NCBI GenBank assembly: GCA_023388075.1
Contig: JAEWGX010000005.1
Location: 1-19,357 of the forward strand
Source of the DNA: Pseudomonadota bacterium
GTDB lineage: Bacteria; Pseudomonadota; Gammaproteobacteria; Burkholderiales; Burkholderiaceae_E
Direction: 5' to 3'
Length of the DNA: 19,357 nt
How positions within the stretch are numbered: the first letter of the stretch is position 1; every line of letters begins with the position of its first letter. The position numbers and the translations under genes were made by a program. Of the stretch, positions 1 through 6,824 are shown piece after piece. The notes under the pieces are model-generated. The model was not told where the DNA came from. It did no database searches and worked only from the letters and a program-made list of their open reading frames with translations.

Positions 1-92
1 GGCGTCGGGGTGGTGTAGCCGGCGTCGGACACGGCGCGCAGCAGGGTATCGGCCAGCCCGAGGGCGGCGAACGGGGAAACGTCGATCGTCAA
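1..92 (-). CDS. DEAD-box RNA helicase, N-terminal fragment (cut by window edge)
   Basis: ATP-dependent RNA helicase of the DEAD-box superfamily; only about the first 30 residues are present. The frame reads MTIDVSPFAALGLADTLLRA, then VSDAGYTTPTP at the window edge. This matches the Q motif that binds the adenine of ATP (G-Y-x-x-P-T-P-I-Q), with the conserved isolated Phe (residue 8) 17 residues before the Gly of GY. The Ile-Gln that should follow lies outside the window. The start chosen is a TTG at 92, with GGAG on the minus strand nine bases upstream; another TTG at 98 is in frame, and no ATG is in frame nearby. RhlE-like proteins have such short N termini, but the subtype cannot be fixed from this piece. 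A long structured leader and a TATAAT box lie upstream, so expression may be controlled through RNA structure. Confidence 0.8.
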   Translation of the reverse strand, partial: MTIDVSPFAALGLADTLLRAVSDAGYTTPT

Positions 93-159
93 GTTCAAGT
101 GCTCCAGCGACGGCCTGTCTCCGGAGCGCGGCGCGAGGCCGGCTGCTTGCGAAGAGGAG

Positions 160-256
160 ACGCCAATCGCGGCAGTCGAACAGGGAAGGGAGGCGCTGCG
201 AGAATGGATCGATGGGATCCGGCAGCGCAGACCCCGGACCGATTGGCGTGTCCGGG
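160..256 (-). promoter_or_regulatory. Structured 5' leader (possible pseudoknot) of the helicase mRNA
   Basis: Read on the minus strand, the predicted RNA begins with a 7-bp hairpin (256-250 paired with 239-233). Its 10-base loop (249-240) is perfectly complementary to 169-160, about 70 bases downstream. Between them is a second hairpin: 7 bp (228-222 with 199-193) capped after a 1x6 internal loop by 5 bp (220-216 with 210-206) and a 5-base loop. Loop-to-downstream pairing would make a pseudoknot enclosing the second hairpin. I do not recognise a named RNA family. It could be a 5' UTR element regulating the helicase or an independent small RNA. The pairing is seen directly; the function is inferred. 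Confidence 0.5.
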
Positions 257-263
257 AGCCGGC

Positions 264-269
264 ATTATA
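264..269 (-). promoter_or_regulatory. Consensus -10 box (TATAAT) upstream of the helicase leader
   Basis: The minus strand carries a perfect TATAAT at 269-264 in an otherwise very GC-rich region. A start site about seven bases downstream would fall at about 257, almost exactly at the first base of the leader hairpin. No convincing -35 hexamer is seen at 17-bp spacing. Confidence 0.55.
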
Positions 270-302
270 GCCTGACGTCGGTCGCTCCCCGGCGGAATTT
301 CG

Positions 303-1325
303 TCAGCGCGCGCGACCGGTGGTCAGGTAGACGATCGCGCCGACGACGAGGAATGCCCCGAGCACCTGGATCGGCAGCACCCGCTGGCCCAGCACCACGG
401 ACCCCAGCGCGAGGGCGGCGATCGGCTCGAAGTTGAGGATGGGTGCGTTGTTGACCGCGCCAAGCCGCGGCAGCAGGCCGAACAGCGTGGTGAAGGCGAG
501 GGTGTAGAGCAGGCTGAGGAGCACCAGGCCGAGCCAGCCCGCGGGCGCCGTGGGCAGCGTGAAGACGCGAAGCGGCCGGCCGGCGGCGTCGGTCGCGAGT
601 CCGAGGAGATCGACGAGCCCGCCGAGGGCCAGGACCACCACGGCGACCGTCGCCATCGTGAGCACCGCCCGCAGCCGCCCGTCCATCGCGCCGAGCCAGC
701 GCGTCGTCAGGTAGAGCGCAACCGCGAAGGTGCTCGAGGCGGCCAGCGCGAAGGCGATGCCGGCGGCCCGGCTGCCCGCGACCGGCCGCGCCCCGGCGCC
801 CACCACGTCGAGCGCGAGCGCAAGCCCGAGCAGGATGACCGGCATCGCCAGCAGGGTGCGGCGACCCGGTCGCTGGCCACCCGCGACCCATGCCACCAGC
901 GCGAGCAGGATCGGGAAGACGTTGAAGGTGAGCAGCGCGAGCGCCACCGGAAGCCGCGCGACGGCCGCGTAGAGGCAATAGCTCTGCACGGACAGGAGCA
1001 CGCCGACCAGCAGGGCGCGGCGCAGCGTTCCGGCGGGCGGCCGCAGCGAGGCGCCGCTCGCGAGCAGGAGGGCGAGCACCACGACGACAGTGGTGATCGA
1101 GCGCGTCGCCACCGCCGTCGCCACGCTCGTGCCGTGGTCGAAGGCAAGGCGCGCGGCGATGTGGTTGCTGGCGAAGGCGGTGGCCACGAGCAGCAGCAGC
1201 GCTGCGCCGACAAGGGGCGGCAGCGGTGCGGCTTGGTGGCTCGGGCGTGGGTCCAGGGCGGGAGACGGGTCGGGGTTGGAGAGGCGGCGCCACATGCTAC
1301 CCGAGGGCGCCGCAGGCATGGCCAT
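303..1325 (-). CDS. EamA/DMT-superfamily transporter
   Basis: Inner-membrane permease of the drug/metabolite transporter superfamily, usually a metabolite or amino-acid exporter; the substrate cannot be told. The 340-residue product has about ten strongly hydrophobic helices in two tandem EamA repeats. The first repeat begins near residue 38 (VGAALLLLVATAFASNHIAAR) and the second near residue 185. The second ends with the typical signature NFEPIAALALGSVVLGQRVLPIQVLGAFLVVGAI, given here as a description of the region around residues 295-330, with the family's conserved E-P-I/V-A-A-L pattern. The ATG at 1325 has no clear ribosome binding site; an in-frame ATG at 1295 is equally possible and would remove ten residues of a Pro-rich, non-membrane leader. 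It is divergent from the small membrane-protein gene starting at 1388. Family assignment is secure, function is not. Confidence 0.88.
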   Translation of the reverse strand: MAMPAAPSGSMWRRLSNPDPSPALDPRPSHQAAPLPPLVGAALLLLVATAFASNHIAARLAFDHGTSVATAVATRSITTVVVVLALLLASGASLRPPAGTLRRALLVGVLLSVQSYCLYAAVARLPVALALLTFNVFPILLALVAWVAGGQRPGRRTLLAMPVILLGLALALDVVGAGARPVAGSRAAGIAFALAASSTFAVALYLTTRWLGAMDGRLRAVLTMATVAVVVLALGGLVDLLGLATDAAGRPLRVFTLPTAPAGWLGLVLLSLLYTLAFTTLFGLLPRLGAVNNAPILNFEPIAALALGSVVLGQRVLPIQVLGAFLVVGAIVYLTTGRAR

Positions 1326-1387
1326 TGCGGCCGGTCGTCACGATCGTGGCGCCGATCGCGTCCCGTCGTTCCTGCAGGAGGTAGCTC

Positions 1388-1894
1388 GTGAAGACTTGGG
1401 AGCAGGCGCTCGGCGATGCCGTCGTCACCGGCGCGGCGGCCAGTGGCGCCTCGGCGCTCGCCCTCTCGGTGATGTCCCGGGTGGAGGCGGGCCATGCCGC
1501 CGCGGCGCTCAACGGGACCAGCCACTGGCTCTGGGGGGACCGCGAGGCCGCGGCCGCCGACGAGGTGTCGCTGCGCCACACCGGCGTCGGCGCGGCCACG
1601 CATCATGCCTCGGCGTACATTTGGGCGGTGCTGCACGAACGCTTCTTCGGCGACTTCGCCGAGCGGTCGACGGGCAACGCGGTGGTTGCCGGCCTCGGCA
1701 CGGCGGCGATCGCGTGTGCGATCGACTACACCGTCACGCCACGGCGGCTGACGCCGGGCTTCGAGCTGCGGCTGTCGAGGCCGGCGCTCGCGATCGGCTT
1801 CGTCGCGTTCGGGCTCGGCATGGCCGCGGCGAGCGTCCGGCGTTCGCGCGCCAGGGCGATGAGCGAAGAGGCGGCGCTCTGGCCGGCCGGCTGA
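1388..1894 (+). CDS. Conserved hypothetical membrane protein
   Basis: I recognise a conserved proteobacterial pattern but no named function. The start is a GTG at 1388 preceded by a perfect AGGAGG (1376-1381) six bases upstream. The 168-residue product has hydrophobic stretches near residues 12-30, 95-112 and 132-149, so it probably crosses the inner membrane two to four times. Between them are short conserved-looking motifs: GTSHWLWG (residues about 43-50), SLRHTGVG and a HHAS...W..L.ERFFG segment (about 72-88) rich in His and aromatic residues. The C terminus is a short basic then acidic tail. The gene ends nine bases before the convergent hydrolase gene. No catalytic site can be named. Confidence 0.75.
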   Translation: MKTWEQALGDAVVTGAAASGASALALSVMSRVEAGHAAAALNGTSHWLWGDREAAAADEVSLRHTGVGAATHHASAYIWAVLHERFFGDFAERSTGNAVVAGLGTAAIACAIDYTVTPRRLTPGFELRLSRPALAIGFVAFGLGMAAASVRRSRARAMSEEAALWPAG

Positions 1895-1903
1895 AGGTAC
1901 GGC

Positions 1904-2695
1904 TCAGCCGTGGTGTCCGGCCTTCGCGACGGCGGGGCTCGCCACCTGGCCTGCCGCCTGCTCGGCGCCGAAAAGCATCTCGCGCAGCCAGTTGAAGAGG
2001 ATCGCGGTGTACGCCTGCCGCGCGCGCTCGTCGGTCAGGCCATGATCGGCGCCCTTCATGACCCGGTAGGTGAGCGAGCGGGCGTTGATGCAGGCCTCTC
2101 GGTAGTTGGAGATCACCGCGGGCGGGATGAGATGGTCGGTCTCCGATTGCACCAGGAGCACGTCGCCGCGAAAGTCCGAGCAGGCGTGCAGCGCGCGATT
2201 CTCCTCGGCGCGCACCACGGTCTGGCGCCACGCGTCGAGATTCTGTTCCTTGCGAAGCTGCAGCTTCGGCACCGCCCAGCCGCTGTCGACATAGAGGGCG
2301 GGCACGCGCAGCGCCAGCCACTGTACCGCCCGCAGGGAGGTGAGGATGGCCGCGAGGTAGCCGCCATAGCTGCTGCCCACCACGGCGATCCGGCCGCGAT
2401 CGACACCGGGCTGTGCGGCCAGCAGGTCGTAGGCGGCGATGACGTCCTGCAGGTTCTCCTCGCGCGTCACTGTTTCGAACCGTGCGCGGTTGGCGGCATG
2501 GCCGCTCAGGTCGAAGGTGAGGCAGACGCACCCCAGCGCCGCGATGTCGCGCGCCCGTGCCAGGTACCGCTCCTGGGTGCCGCCCCATCCGTGCACGAAC
2601 AGTACCGCGGGCAGCAGCTGGCGAGGGCGGACGACGGTGGCGCCGAGGCGCCCGTCGCCTACCCGGATCTCGCACTGCTCCTCAGCAACCGGCAT
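1904..2695 (-). CDS. Alpha/beta hydrolase family protein
   Basis: Cytoplasmic alpha/beta-hydrolase-fold enzyme, most like the S9-peptidase/dienelactone-hydrolase branch; the substrate is unknown. The 263-residue protein shows the oxyanion-hole HGWGG (residues 35-39), the nucleophile elbow G-S-S-Y-G with Ser109 as likely nucleophile, a probable catalytic Asp187 in SETDHLIP, and His218 in GADHGL, so the triad looks complete. There is no signal peptide. The ATG at 2695 lies inside the end of the upstream DUF3182 gene (14-bp overlap), implying translational coupling and a shared transcript. The C-terminal 25 residues are Ala/Gly-rich and probably disordered. It ends next to the convergent small membrane-protein gene. 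Confidence 0.88.
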   Translation of the reverse strand: MPVAEEQCEIRVGDGRLGATVVRPRQLLPAVLFVHGWGGTQERYLARARDIAALGCVCLTFDLSGHAANRARFETVTREENLQDVIAAYDLLAAQPGVDRGRIAVVGSSYGGYLAAILTSLRAVQWLALRVPALYVDSGWAVPKLQLRKEQNLDAWRQTVVRAEENRALHACSDFRGDVLLVQSETDHLIPPAVISNYREACINARSLTYRVMKGADHGLTDERARQAYTAILFNWLREMLFGAEQAAGQVASPAVAKAGHHG

Positions 2696-3863
2696 TTCCC
2701 AGGATCCTCGCGTACTTGAGCAGCGGTCCGCAGTCCGGGTCGTCGCCGTGGAAGAGCACCAGCGCGCCGGCCGGCGGCTCGTGCTCGGGGCCGTAGCGTT
2801 CCACCGTCTCTGCCGCCACCGCCGCGAGGCTCGGATCTGCCCGCAGCGCCTCGAGCGCCACCACTTCCGCGCCGCTTGCGCCGCCTATGCGCCAAGACTG
2901 CTCCAGCACGCCGGAACGACGCGCACCGGTGGCGCGATCGAGGCCCTGCGCGACGTCGTAGTTGCTGCGCGACGCGAACAGGTCGTGGTAGCAGTGGTGG
3001 GCAGCTTCGTGATAGCGGCGGGCCTGCGCGATGGCGGTCCGCATCGCGGGCGCGAGTCGTGGCAGCCCCAGCAACCGGTCCCAGTCCCCCCGCGCGACCA
3101 GCAGCCGCGAGCCGCCGTAGACCTGCCCGCCGTCGTGGGCGCGGGTGAGCGATTGCGTACCACAGTAGGTGAGCACGAAGTCCCCGATGCACACCCGGCC
3201 GACGCTCGCCGTGACGACATCCTCCAGGTCGCGCTCGATGACGAGACCCTCGTGCTCGAGCGTCTCTCGGTCCATCGAATCGATCGCGGCCGCGAGCGCG
3301 CGACCGTCGGCGACCACCTGCTGGCCGCGGCCGCCGACACCCTCGGGCTGCTTGAGGCGTACCGGTCCGTCGGCCAGCATCCGCTCGCCGGCGCGCAGCG
3401 CATCCCCGCGCGAGAACGCGGTGAGGCCCGGCAGCACCGCGTCGCCGACCCGTTCGGCGAACGCGTCGACCCAGCCCGGCGGCGCGTCGGCGGCACGATC
3501 GAGCAGGCCGTGCGTGAGCGCCTTGGTGGCCACGAAGGCATGTGGCACGACGCCGCCGAGGAGGTCCTCCAGCCCTTCGCAACGCAGGCCCGCCGGCATC
3601 GAGCTGGCGACCAGTGTCTCGCTCGGCACGAAGTAGGGCCGCCCCTCGTAGATCTGCGCGGGTTCGAAGTCCCCGCCGTACTGCCGGCCCATGAGGCTCG
3701 CGACGGCGCGGGCCACCGCCGACTTGCTCTCGAGCTCGTGGCGTCGCGGCGCTGCCCTGGGGCAGCGGTGAAAGAGCACCGGTCCCGGCCCGGTGGTCGT
3801 GCGAGCGATGGAGCCGGCCTGGCGAAGGGCGGCCGCCGCGCGATCATCGTTCAGGGTGATCAT
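2682..3863 (-). CDS. DUF3182 family protein (ATP-grasp-like)
   Basis: This 393-residue protein resembles the DUF3182 family, whose role is not established. The ATG at 3863 is preceded by GGAG seven bases upstream and begins MITLNDDRAA. The centre looks like an ATP-grasp nucleotide-binding core: Lys171 in VRLKQPEG, a Gly-rich GVGGRGQ loop (175-181), and Glu210 in LVIERDLED, followed by a GGQVYGGSRLLVARG segment near 245-259. By inference it could ligate a carboxylate to an amine, possibly a peptide- or carboxylase-type reaction, but no substrate is evident. An S-N-Y-D-V-A-Q-G segment near residue 315 fits the family. It overlaps the alpha/beta hydrolase gene by 14 bases, so ligase-like and hydrolase proteins appear co-expressed. 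The family call is fairly sure; the ATP-grasp assignment is inferred from motifs. Confidence 0.82.
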   Translation of the reverse strand: MITLNDDRAAAALRQAGSIARTTTGPGPVLFHRCPRAAPRRHELESKSAVARAVASLMGRQYGGDFEPAQIYEGRPYFVPSETLVASSMPAGLRCEGLEDLLGGVVPHAFVATKALTHGLLDRAADAPPGWVDAFAERVGDAVLPGLTAFSRGDALRAGERMLADGPVRLKQPEGVGGRGQQVVADGRALAAAIDSMDRETLEHEGLVIERDLEDVVTASVGRVCIGDFVLTYCGTQSLTRAHDGGQVYGGSRLLVARGDWDRLLGLPRLAPAMRTAIAQARRYHEAAHHCYHDLFASRSNYDVAQGLDRATGARRSGVLEQSWRIGGASGAEVVALEALRADPSLAAVAAETVERYGPEHEPPAGALVLFHGDDPDCGPLLKYARILGNAGC

Positions 3864-3958
3864 TGGGCGCTCCGGACGTTGCGATGCAACGTGAAGGCAA
3901 TGCCCATGCCTTCGCCTCCGACGCGAGGCGTAGGCAACGGCCGGGTGCTTCCGGCGAC

Positions 3959-4387
3959 TTACTTGAGCAACGCGATCTTGCCGCTCGGCGTGCCGTCGTC
4001 GCGGACGACGGTAAATTCGTTCGGACCCGTGCGGTAAAGACGGTAGCAGTCCTCGACACCGTCGCGCACGCGTTCGAAGCGCGAGCAATAGCCGGTGTCG
4101 GTGAAGCGCATGCGACCGTTCACCGCGCCGGTCTCCCACATGACCCGCACTCGGCCGTCGCCGGAGGTGATCGCGGTGCCGCTCGCGCCCTGGGCGCCCT
4201 CCCATCGATAGTGCGCCTTGCCGAGCAGCGCGCGCACTTCCGGACCGGTCAGGGGCTTGATGCCGCGCTCCACCGGGGTCGGCTCCCGCGGGGGCTGGGA
4301 TGGCAGGGTCGGCAGCAGCGTGCAGCCGCCGACCACCAATGCGGCCGCAACGCCCAGGCCAGTCGATTTCCAATGCAGCGTCGTCAT
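3959..4387 (-). CDS. Small lipoprotein, DUF995-like
   Basis: Predicted secreted lipoprotein of 142 residues. It has a basic N terminus (MTTLHWKSTG), a hydrophobic core (GVAAALVVGG) and a lipobox ending VVGGC, with the lipidated Cys at about residue 21. A Pro-rich linker follows, then a small beta domain (about 45-142) with a G-x-Y-x-W start, GRVRVMWETG, a D-T-G-Y-C-S-R-F segment and a second Cys in EDCYRLY; the two Cys could form a disulfide. The Trp/Gly/Cys pattern recalls DUF995-type secreted proteins, a tentative call. A 21-bp tandem duplication places a second in-frame ATG at 4408, adding seven residues; both starts leave the lipobox intact. It is divergent from the acidic protein at 4535. 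Confidence 0.7.
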   Translation of the reverse strand: MTTLHWKSTGLGVAAALVVGGCTLLPTLPSQPPREPTPVERGIKPLTGPEVRALLGKAHYRWEGAQGASGTAITSGDGRVRVMWETGAVNGRMRFTDTGYCSRFERVRDGVEDCYRLYRTGPNEFTVVRDDGTPSGKIALLK

Positions 4388-4417
4388 CCGGGAATCCAGC
4401 GTCGTCATCCGGGAATC
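4376..4417. repeat. 21-bp perfect tandem duplication over the lipoprotein start
   Basis: Bases 4376-4396 are repeated exactly at 4397-4417. The unit contains the lipoprotein initiation region (minus strand GATTCCCGG then ATGACGACG), so it yields two start codons seven codons apart in the same frame. The length is a multiple of three, so either start gives the same mature lipoprotein. Confidence 0.95.
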
Positions 4418-4534
4418 ATAGCGCGCCGGCCTGCGGTTCATGGGCGGCGGGGTCGCTCGTCGCTCCTCGCCAGCGTCGGAGGCATGTGGCTTGCCCCATC
4501 GGCACCACGCCAAACTGACGATCGGAGGATGGAC

Positions 4535-4906
4535 ATGGCCGGAGGAAGCACGCTCGACCCTGACAATCTGGGGGACGGGGCGCCCCAGAACGGAGCCGGT
4601 ACGATGACGGCACGGGAAGGTCGCGCCCGCGGCAGCGATACCGGATCGCTCGGCCCGAGCGACAGCACCGACAGCGGCTCGGACTTGGTGGGGACTCGAA
4701 GCGTGTCCGCCGACGAGCTGCTGAGCGATTCGGACGCCGCCGGCACCGGTGACCGCGCCGGCGTCGACGCGGAGGACGGCGCCGGCGAGGACATCGGCTT
4801 CGATCGCGCGGTGGGCCCGAGCGAAGCGGGGCTGGGGACCGGGCTGGACGAGGCGGAGCTCGCGCGTCGAGAGCATCCGGACGACGAGGATGAGACCGGC
4901 CGCTGA
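4535..4906 (+). CDS. Acidic, probably disordered conserved hypothetical protein
   Basis: This 123-residue protein is rich in Asp, Glu, Gly, Ser and Ala and has no Lys, Cys, Trp or Tyr, so it should be strongly acidic and intrinsically disordered. The start is the ATG at 4535, six bases after GGAGG (4524-4528); an ATG at 4529 abuts that site and is unlikely. Recognisable conserved-looking pieces are the N-terminal STLDPDNLG, the central LGPSDSTDSGSDLVG and the C-terminal GLGTGLDEAELARRE. Similar proteins occur in betaproteobacteria and are sometimes labelled chemotaxis protein, a label I see no support for. There is no signal peptide or membrane segment. It lies 50 bases upstream of the osmC-family gene on the same strand and may be co-transcribed with it. 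Confidence 0.72.
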   Translation: MAGGSTLDPDNLGDGAPQNGAGTMTAREGRARGSDTGSLGPSDSTDSGSDLVGTRSVSADELLSDSDAAGTGDRAGVDAEDGAGEDIGFDRAVGPSEAGLGTGLDEAELARREHPDDEDETGR

Positions 4907-4956
4907 GAAGAGGCGGATGCTGCGGATGCAGCGATCAATCACGAGGGACTGACAGG

Positions 4957-5385
4957 ATGAAGACGAGCAACAGGGCGACCACGGTCTGGGAAGGTTCGGG
5001 CAAGCAGGGCAAGGGCAGCTTCAGCACGCCGAGCGGCGTCCTCGACGCGGCAAGCATCTCGTTTCGCAAGCGCTTCGAGGGCGAGCAGGGTACCAATCCG
5101 GAGGAGCTGATCGCTGCGGCCCATGCGGGCTGCTTCTCGATGGCGCTTGCCGTGCAACTGGAGCAGGCCGGCTTCACCGCGGAGCGGCTCGAGACGAGCG
5201 CGGTCGTGACGCTGGAGAAGGTTCCGGACGGCTTCTCGATCACCCGGTCGGACCTGTCGCTGCGCGCCCAGGTGCCGGGCATCGAGCGCGAAGCCTTCGG
5301 GCGAATCGCCGAGGCCGCCAAGACCGGCTGCCCGGTCTCCAAGCTGCTGAAGGCGGAAGTCTCGCTGCAGTGGGAGCTCGCCTGA
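4957..5385 (+). CDS. osmC: OsmC-family peroxiredoxin
   Basis: Thiol-dependent peroxidase that reduces organic hydroperoxides in the cytoplasm. The 142-residue length is standard for the OsmC/Ohr family. Both redox cysteines are present: Cys59 in AAHAGCFSMAL and Cys125 in KTGCPVSKLL. The family's N-P-E-E-L-I-A-A-A-H-A motif is at 47-57 and Arg37/Arg39 lie in SFRKRFEG. The HAGCFSM form and the TPSGVLD segment favour the OsmC subgroup over Ohr. The ATG at 4957 follows ACAGG in the close upstream sequence. The acidic-protein gene lies just upstream on the same strand, and a strong hairpin overlaps the stop codon. Confidence 0.92.
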   Translation: MKTSNRATTVWEGSGKQGKGSFSTPSGVLDAASISFRKRFEGEQGTNPEELIAAAHAGCFSMALAVQLEQAGFTAERLETSAVVTLEKVPDGFSITRSDLSLRAQVPGIEREAFGRIAEAAKTGCPVSKLLKAEVSLQWELA

Positions 5386-5396
5386 GGCAGGCGAGC
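5376..5396. terminator. Hairpin between osmC and the HDOD gene
   Basis: A perfect 9-bp stem (5376-5384 with 5388-5396) with a 3-base loop overlaps the osmC stop codon. It sits in the 46-bp convergent gap, so it may serve both strands. There is no T-run, so classic intrinsic termination is uncertain. Confidence 0.45.
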
Positions 5397-5431
5397 CGGA
5401 CGCGGCAGGCTCCGGTCGCGGGGCGAAGCCG

Positions 5432-6625
5432 CTAGATCGCCAGCAACGGTTCCTTGTCGCGCGGCATGGCGTCGGCCAGCGAGAACTCACCGTCGATGCG
5501 GTCACGCTGCTCCTCAGTGAGGTCGAGCCCCTCGAAGCGATGGTCGCCGCGTTCCAGGCATTCCGCGGCCGCCTGGGCAAGTCGCACCGCCCGCACCACG
5601 TCCCGATGCGGCTCGGATGCCTCGCCTTCGTCGTGGTGCAGCTCGATCGCTTCGACCACCACGTCAGGCAGACCCCAGACATCGGCCAGGTAGGCGCCGA
5701 CCGCCACATGGCTGGTCCCGAGGAAGCTCGTCTCCACCTCCGCGAGCGGCCGACGGCTGCGTTCCGCGTGCCGCAGCGCGAGCGAATAGCGCTTGTTCAT
5801 GCCCACGGCAAGCGCGAGCATTCCGATGTCGTGCAGCAGGCCCGCGGTGAAGGCGTCGTCGCGGCTGCGCGGGGCGATGACCAGCGAGCGCGCCAGGCGG
5901 GCGCAGAGCAGCGAATGGCGCTGCAGCCGCCCGGTGGAGAAACCTTCCACGGTGGCGCAGCTGTCGGCCGCGGAGAACACGGTCGACAGCAGCACCAGCG
6001 CGCGCAGCGAGGTCAGGCCGAGGTAGCTCACGGCCTGCGGCACCGATGCCACCTTGAACGGCAGCCCGAAGAAGGCCGAGTTCACCACCTGGAGCAGCTT
6101 GGCGGACAAGGCGGGGTCGCTGGCGATCACCGCCGAGATCTCGTCGATGGTGGCATCGGCCTGGGCCATCACGTTGACCAGCCGGGGATAGGTGCTCGAG
6201 GAGGACGGCAACGAGGCGAGGCGGCCGACGATGGTCCGCACCAGCGGGTTGTCGGTGCGCGGCCAGGCGCCGAGCACGCTCTGCAGGTTTGCCACCAGGG
6301 TCTGCCGGTCCCAGGGCTTGGCGACGAAGCGCTGGGCCACCGAGATCGCGCGATCCAGCTCGTCGCTCTCCAGCGGCTCGGCCAGCAGGACGCGGATGAT
6401 CGAGGGATGCTGGATCCTGATGCGCTCGAGCAGCTCGGCTCCGTCCATGCCGGGCAGCCGAAGCTCGGTGAACACCACGTCGAACCAGCGGTTGGCCAGC
6501 AGGTTCAACGCGGCCTGCGCCGAGGTGACGTAGGTCGGGTGCCAGCCGGTCGGCTGGTCTTCCAGCGCCGCCTTGAGCGCATCGAGCGCGGCGGGGTCAC
6601 TGTCGACGAAGAGAATCTGGTTCAC
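5432..6625 (-). CDS. Response-regulator receiver plus HDOD domain protein
   Basis: Cytoplasmic signalling protein of 397 residues. The N-terminal receiver (about 1-120) begins NQILFVDSDP and ends VAKPWDRQTL; an HDOD domain (about 140-340) follows, with QADATIDEISAVIASDPALSAKLLQVVNSAFFG and AGLLHDIGMLAL. HDOD proteins take part in two-component, second-messenger or stress signalling and usually lack metal-dependent hydrolase activity. The receiver is odd: the phospho-acceptor Asp is Glu54 (VVFTELRLPGMDG), the acidic pair reads D-S-D, and the conserved Ser/Thr is Ala82, while Lys103 remains. It is probably not phosphorylated and may be fixed in one state. The start is a GTG at 6625 with GGAAGG just upstream; longer in-frame starts would cross into the metY promoter region. 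It is divergent from metY. Confidence 0.9.
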   Translation of the reverse strand: MNQILFVDSDPAALDALKAALEDQPTGWHPTYVTSAQAALNLLANRWFDVVFTELRLPGMDGAELLERIRIQHPSIIRVLLAEPLESDELDRAISVAQRFVAKPWDRQTLVANLQSVLGAWPRTDNPLVRTIVGRLASLPSSSSTYPRLVNVMAQADATIDEISAVIASDPALSAKLLQVVNSAFFGLPFKVASVPQAVSYLGLTSLRALVLLSTVFSAADSCATVEGFSTGRLQRHSLLCARLARSLVIAPRSRDDAFTAGLLHDIGMLALAVGMNKRYSLALRHAERSRRPLAEVETSFLGTSHVAVGAYLADVWGLPDVVVEAIELHHDEGEASEPHRDVVRAVRLAQAAAECLERGDHRFEGLDLTEEQRDRIDGEFSLADAMPRDKEPLLAI

Positions 6626-6683
6626 ATGCGCCTTCCGATTGCGGAGCCGGCCGCTCGCGGACGAGTTGGGGCCATGAACGACC

Positions 6684-6717
6684 TCTCGGCCACGGACCGG
6701 AATAGTTGAGGCCGAGA
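6684..6717. promoter_or_regulatory. Inverted repeat in the HDOD/metY divergent intergenic region
   Basis: An 8-bp inverted repeat (6684-6691 and 6710-6717, TCTCGGCC/GGCCGAGA) is separated by 18 bases, in the 199-bp gap between the divergent starts. It could be an operator or a leader hairpin for the HDOD transcript. No regulator is identified, and I do not see a recognisable SAM or SAH riboswitch. Confidence 0.3.
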
Positions 6718-6824
6718 CTCGCGCCGACCGGATGACCGGAAGGTGGCGGCGGACGAGCGCGCTTTCCGCACGCGCTGCGTGGGCGTGCAGTATTCTGGCG
6801 GCCAGCGTTGCCGAGGTGACTCCC

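Noticed and set aside
212..436. Small plus-strand frame in the helicase leader region
   Set aside because: It is Arg/Ser/Pro-rich shadow sequence overlapping the leader and the end of the transporter gene.
2439..4037. Plus-strand open frame of 532 codons across the DUF3182 gene
   Set aside because: It is a shadow frame spanning several real features, with no recognisable family.
5376..5396. Classic intrinsic terminators at the hairpins after osmC, metY, lrp/ahpF and hppD
   Set aside because: All lack a T-run, so they are listed only as low-confidence hairpin terminators.
6626..6824. SAM or SAH riboswitch ahead of metY
   Set aside because: I could not find the conserved core of either class, and the likely -10 box (6791-6796) would leave a leader of only about 20 bases.
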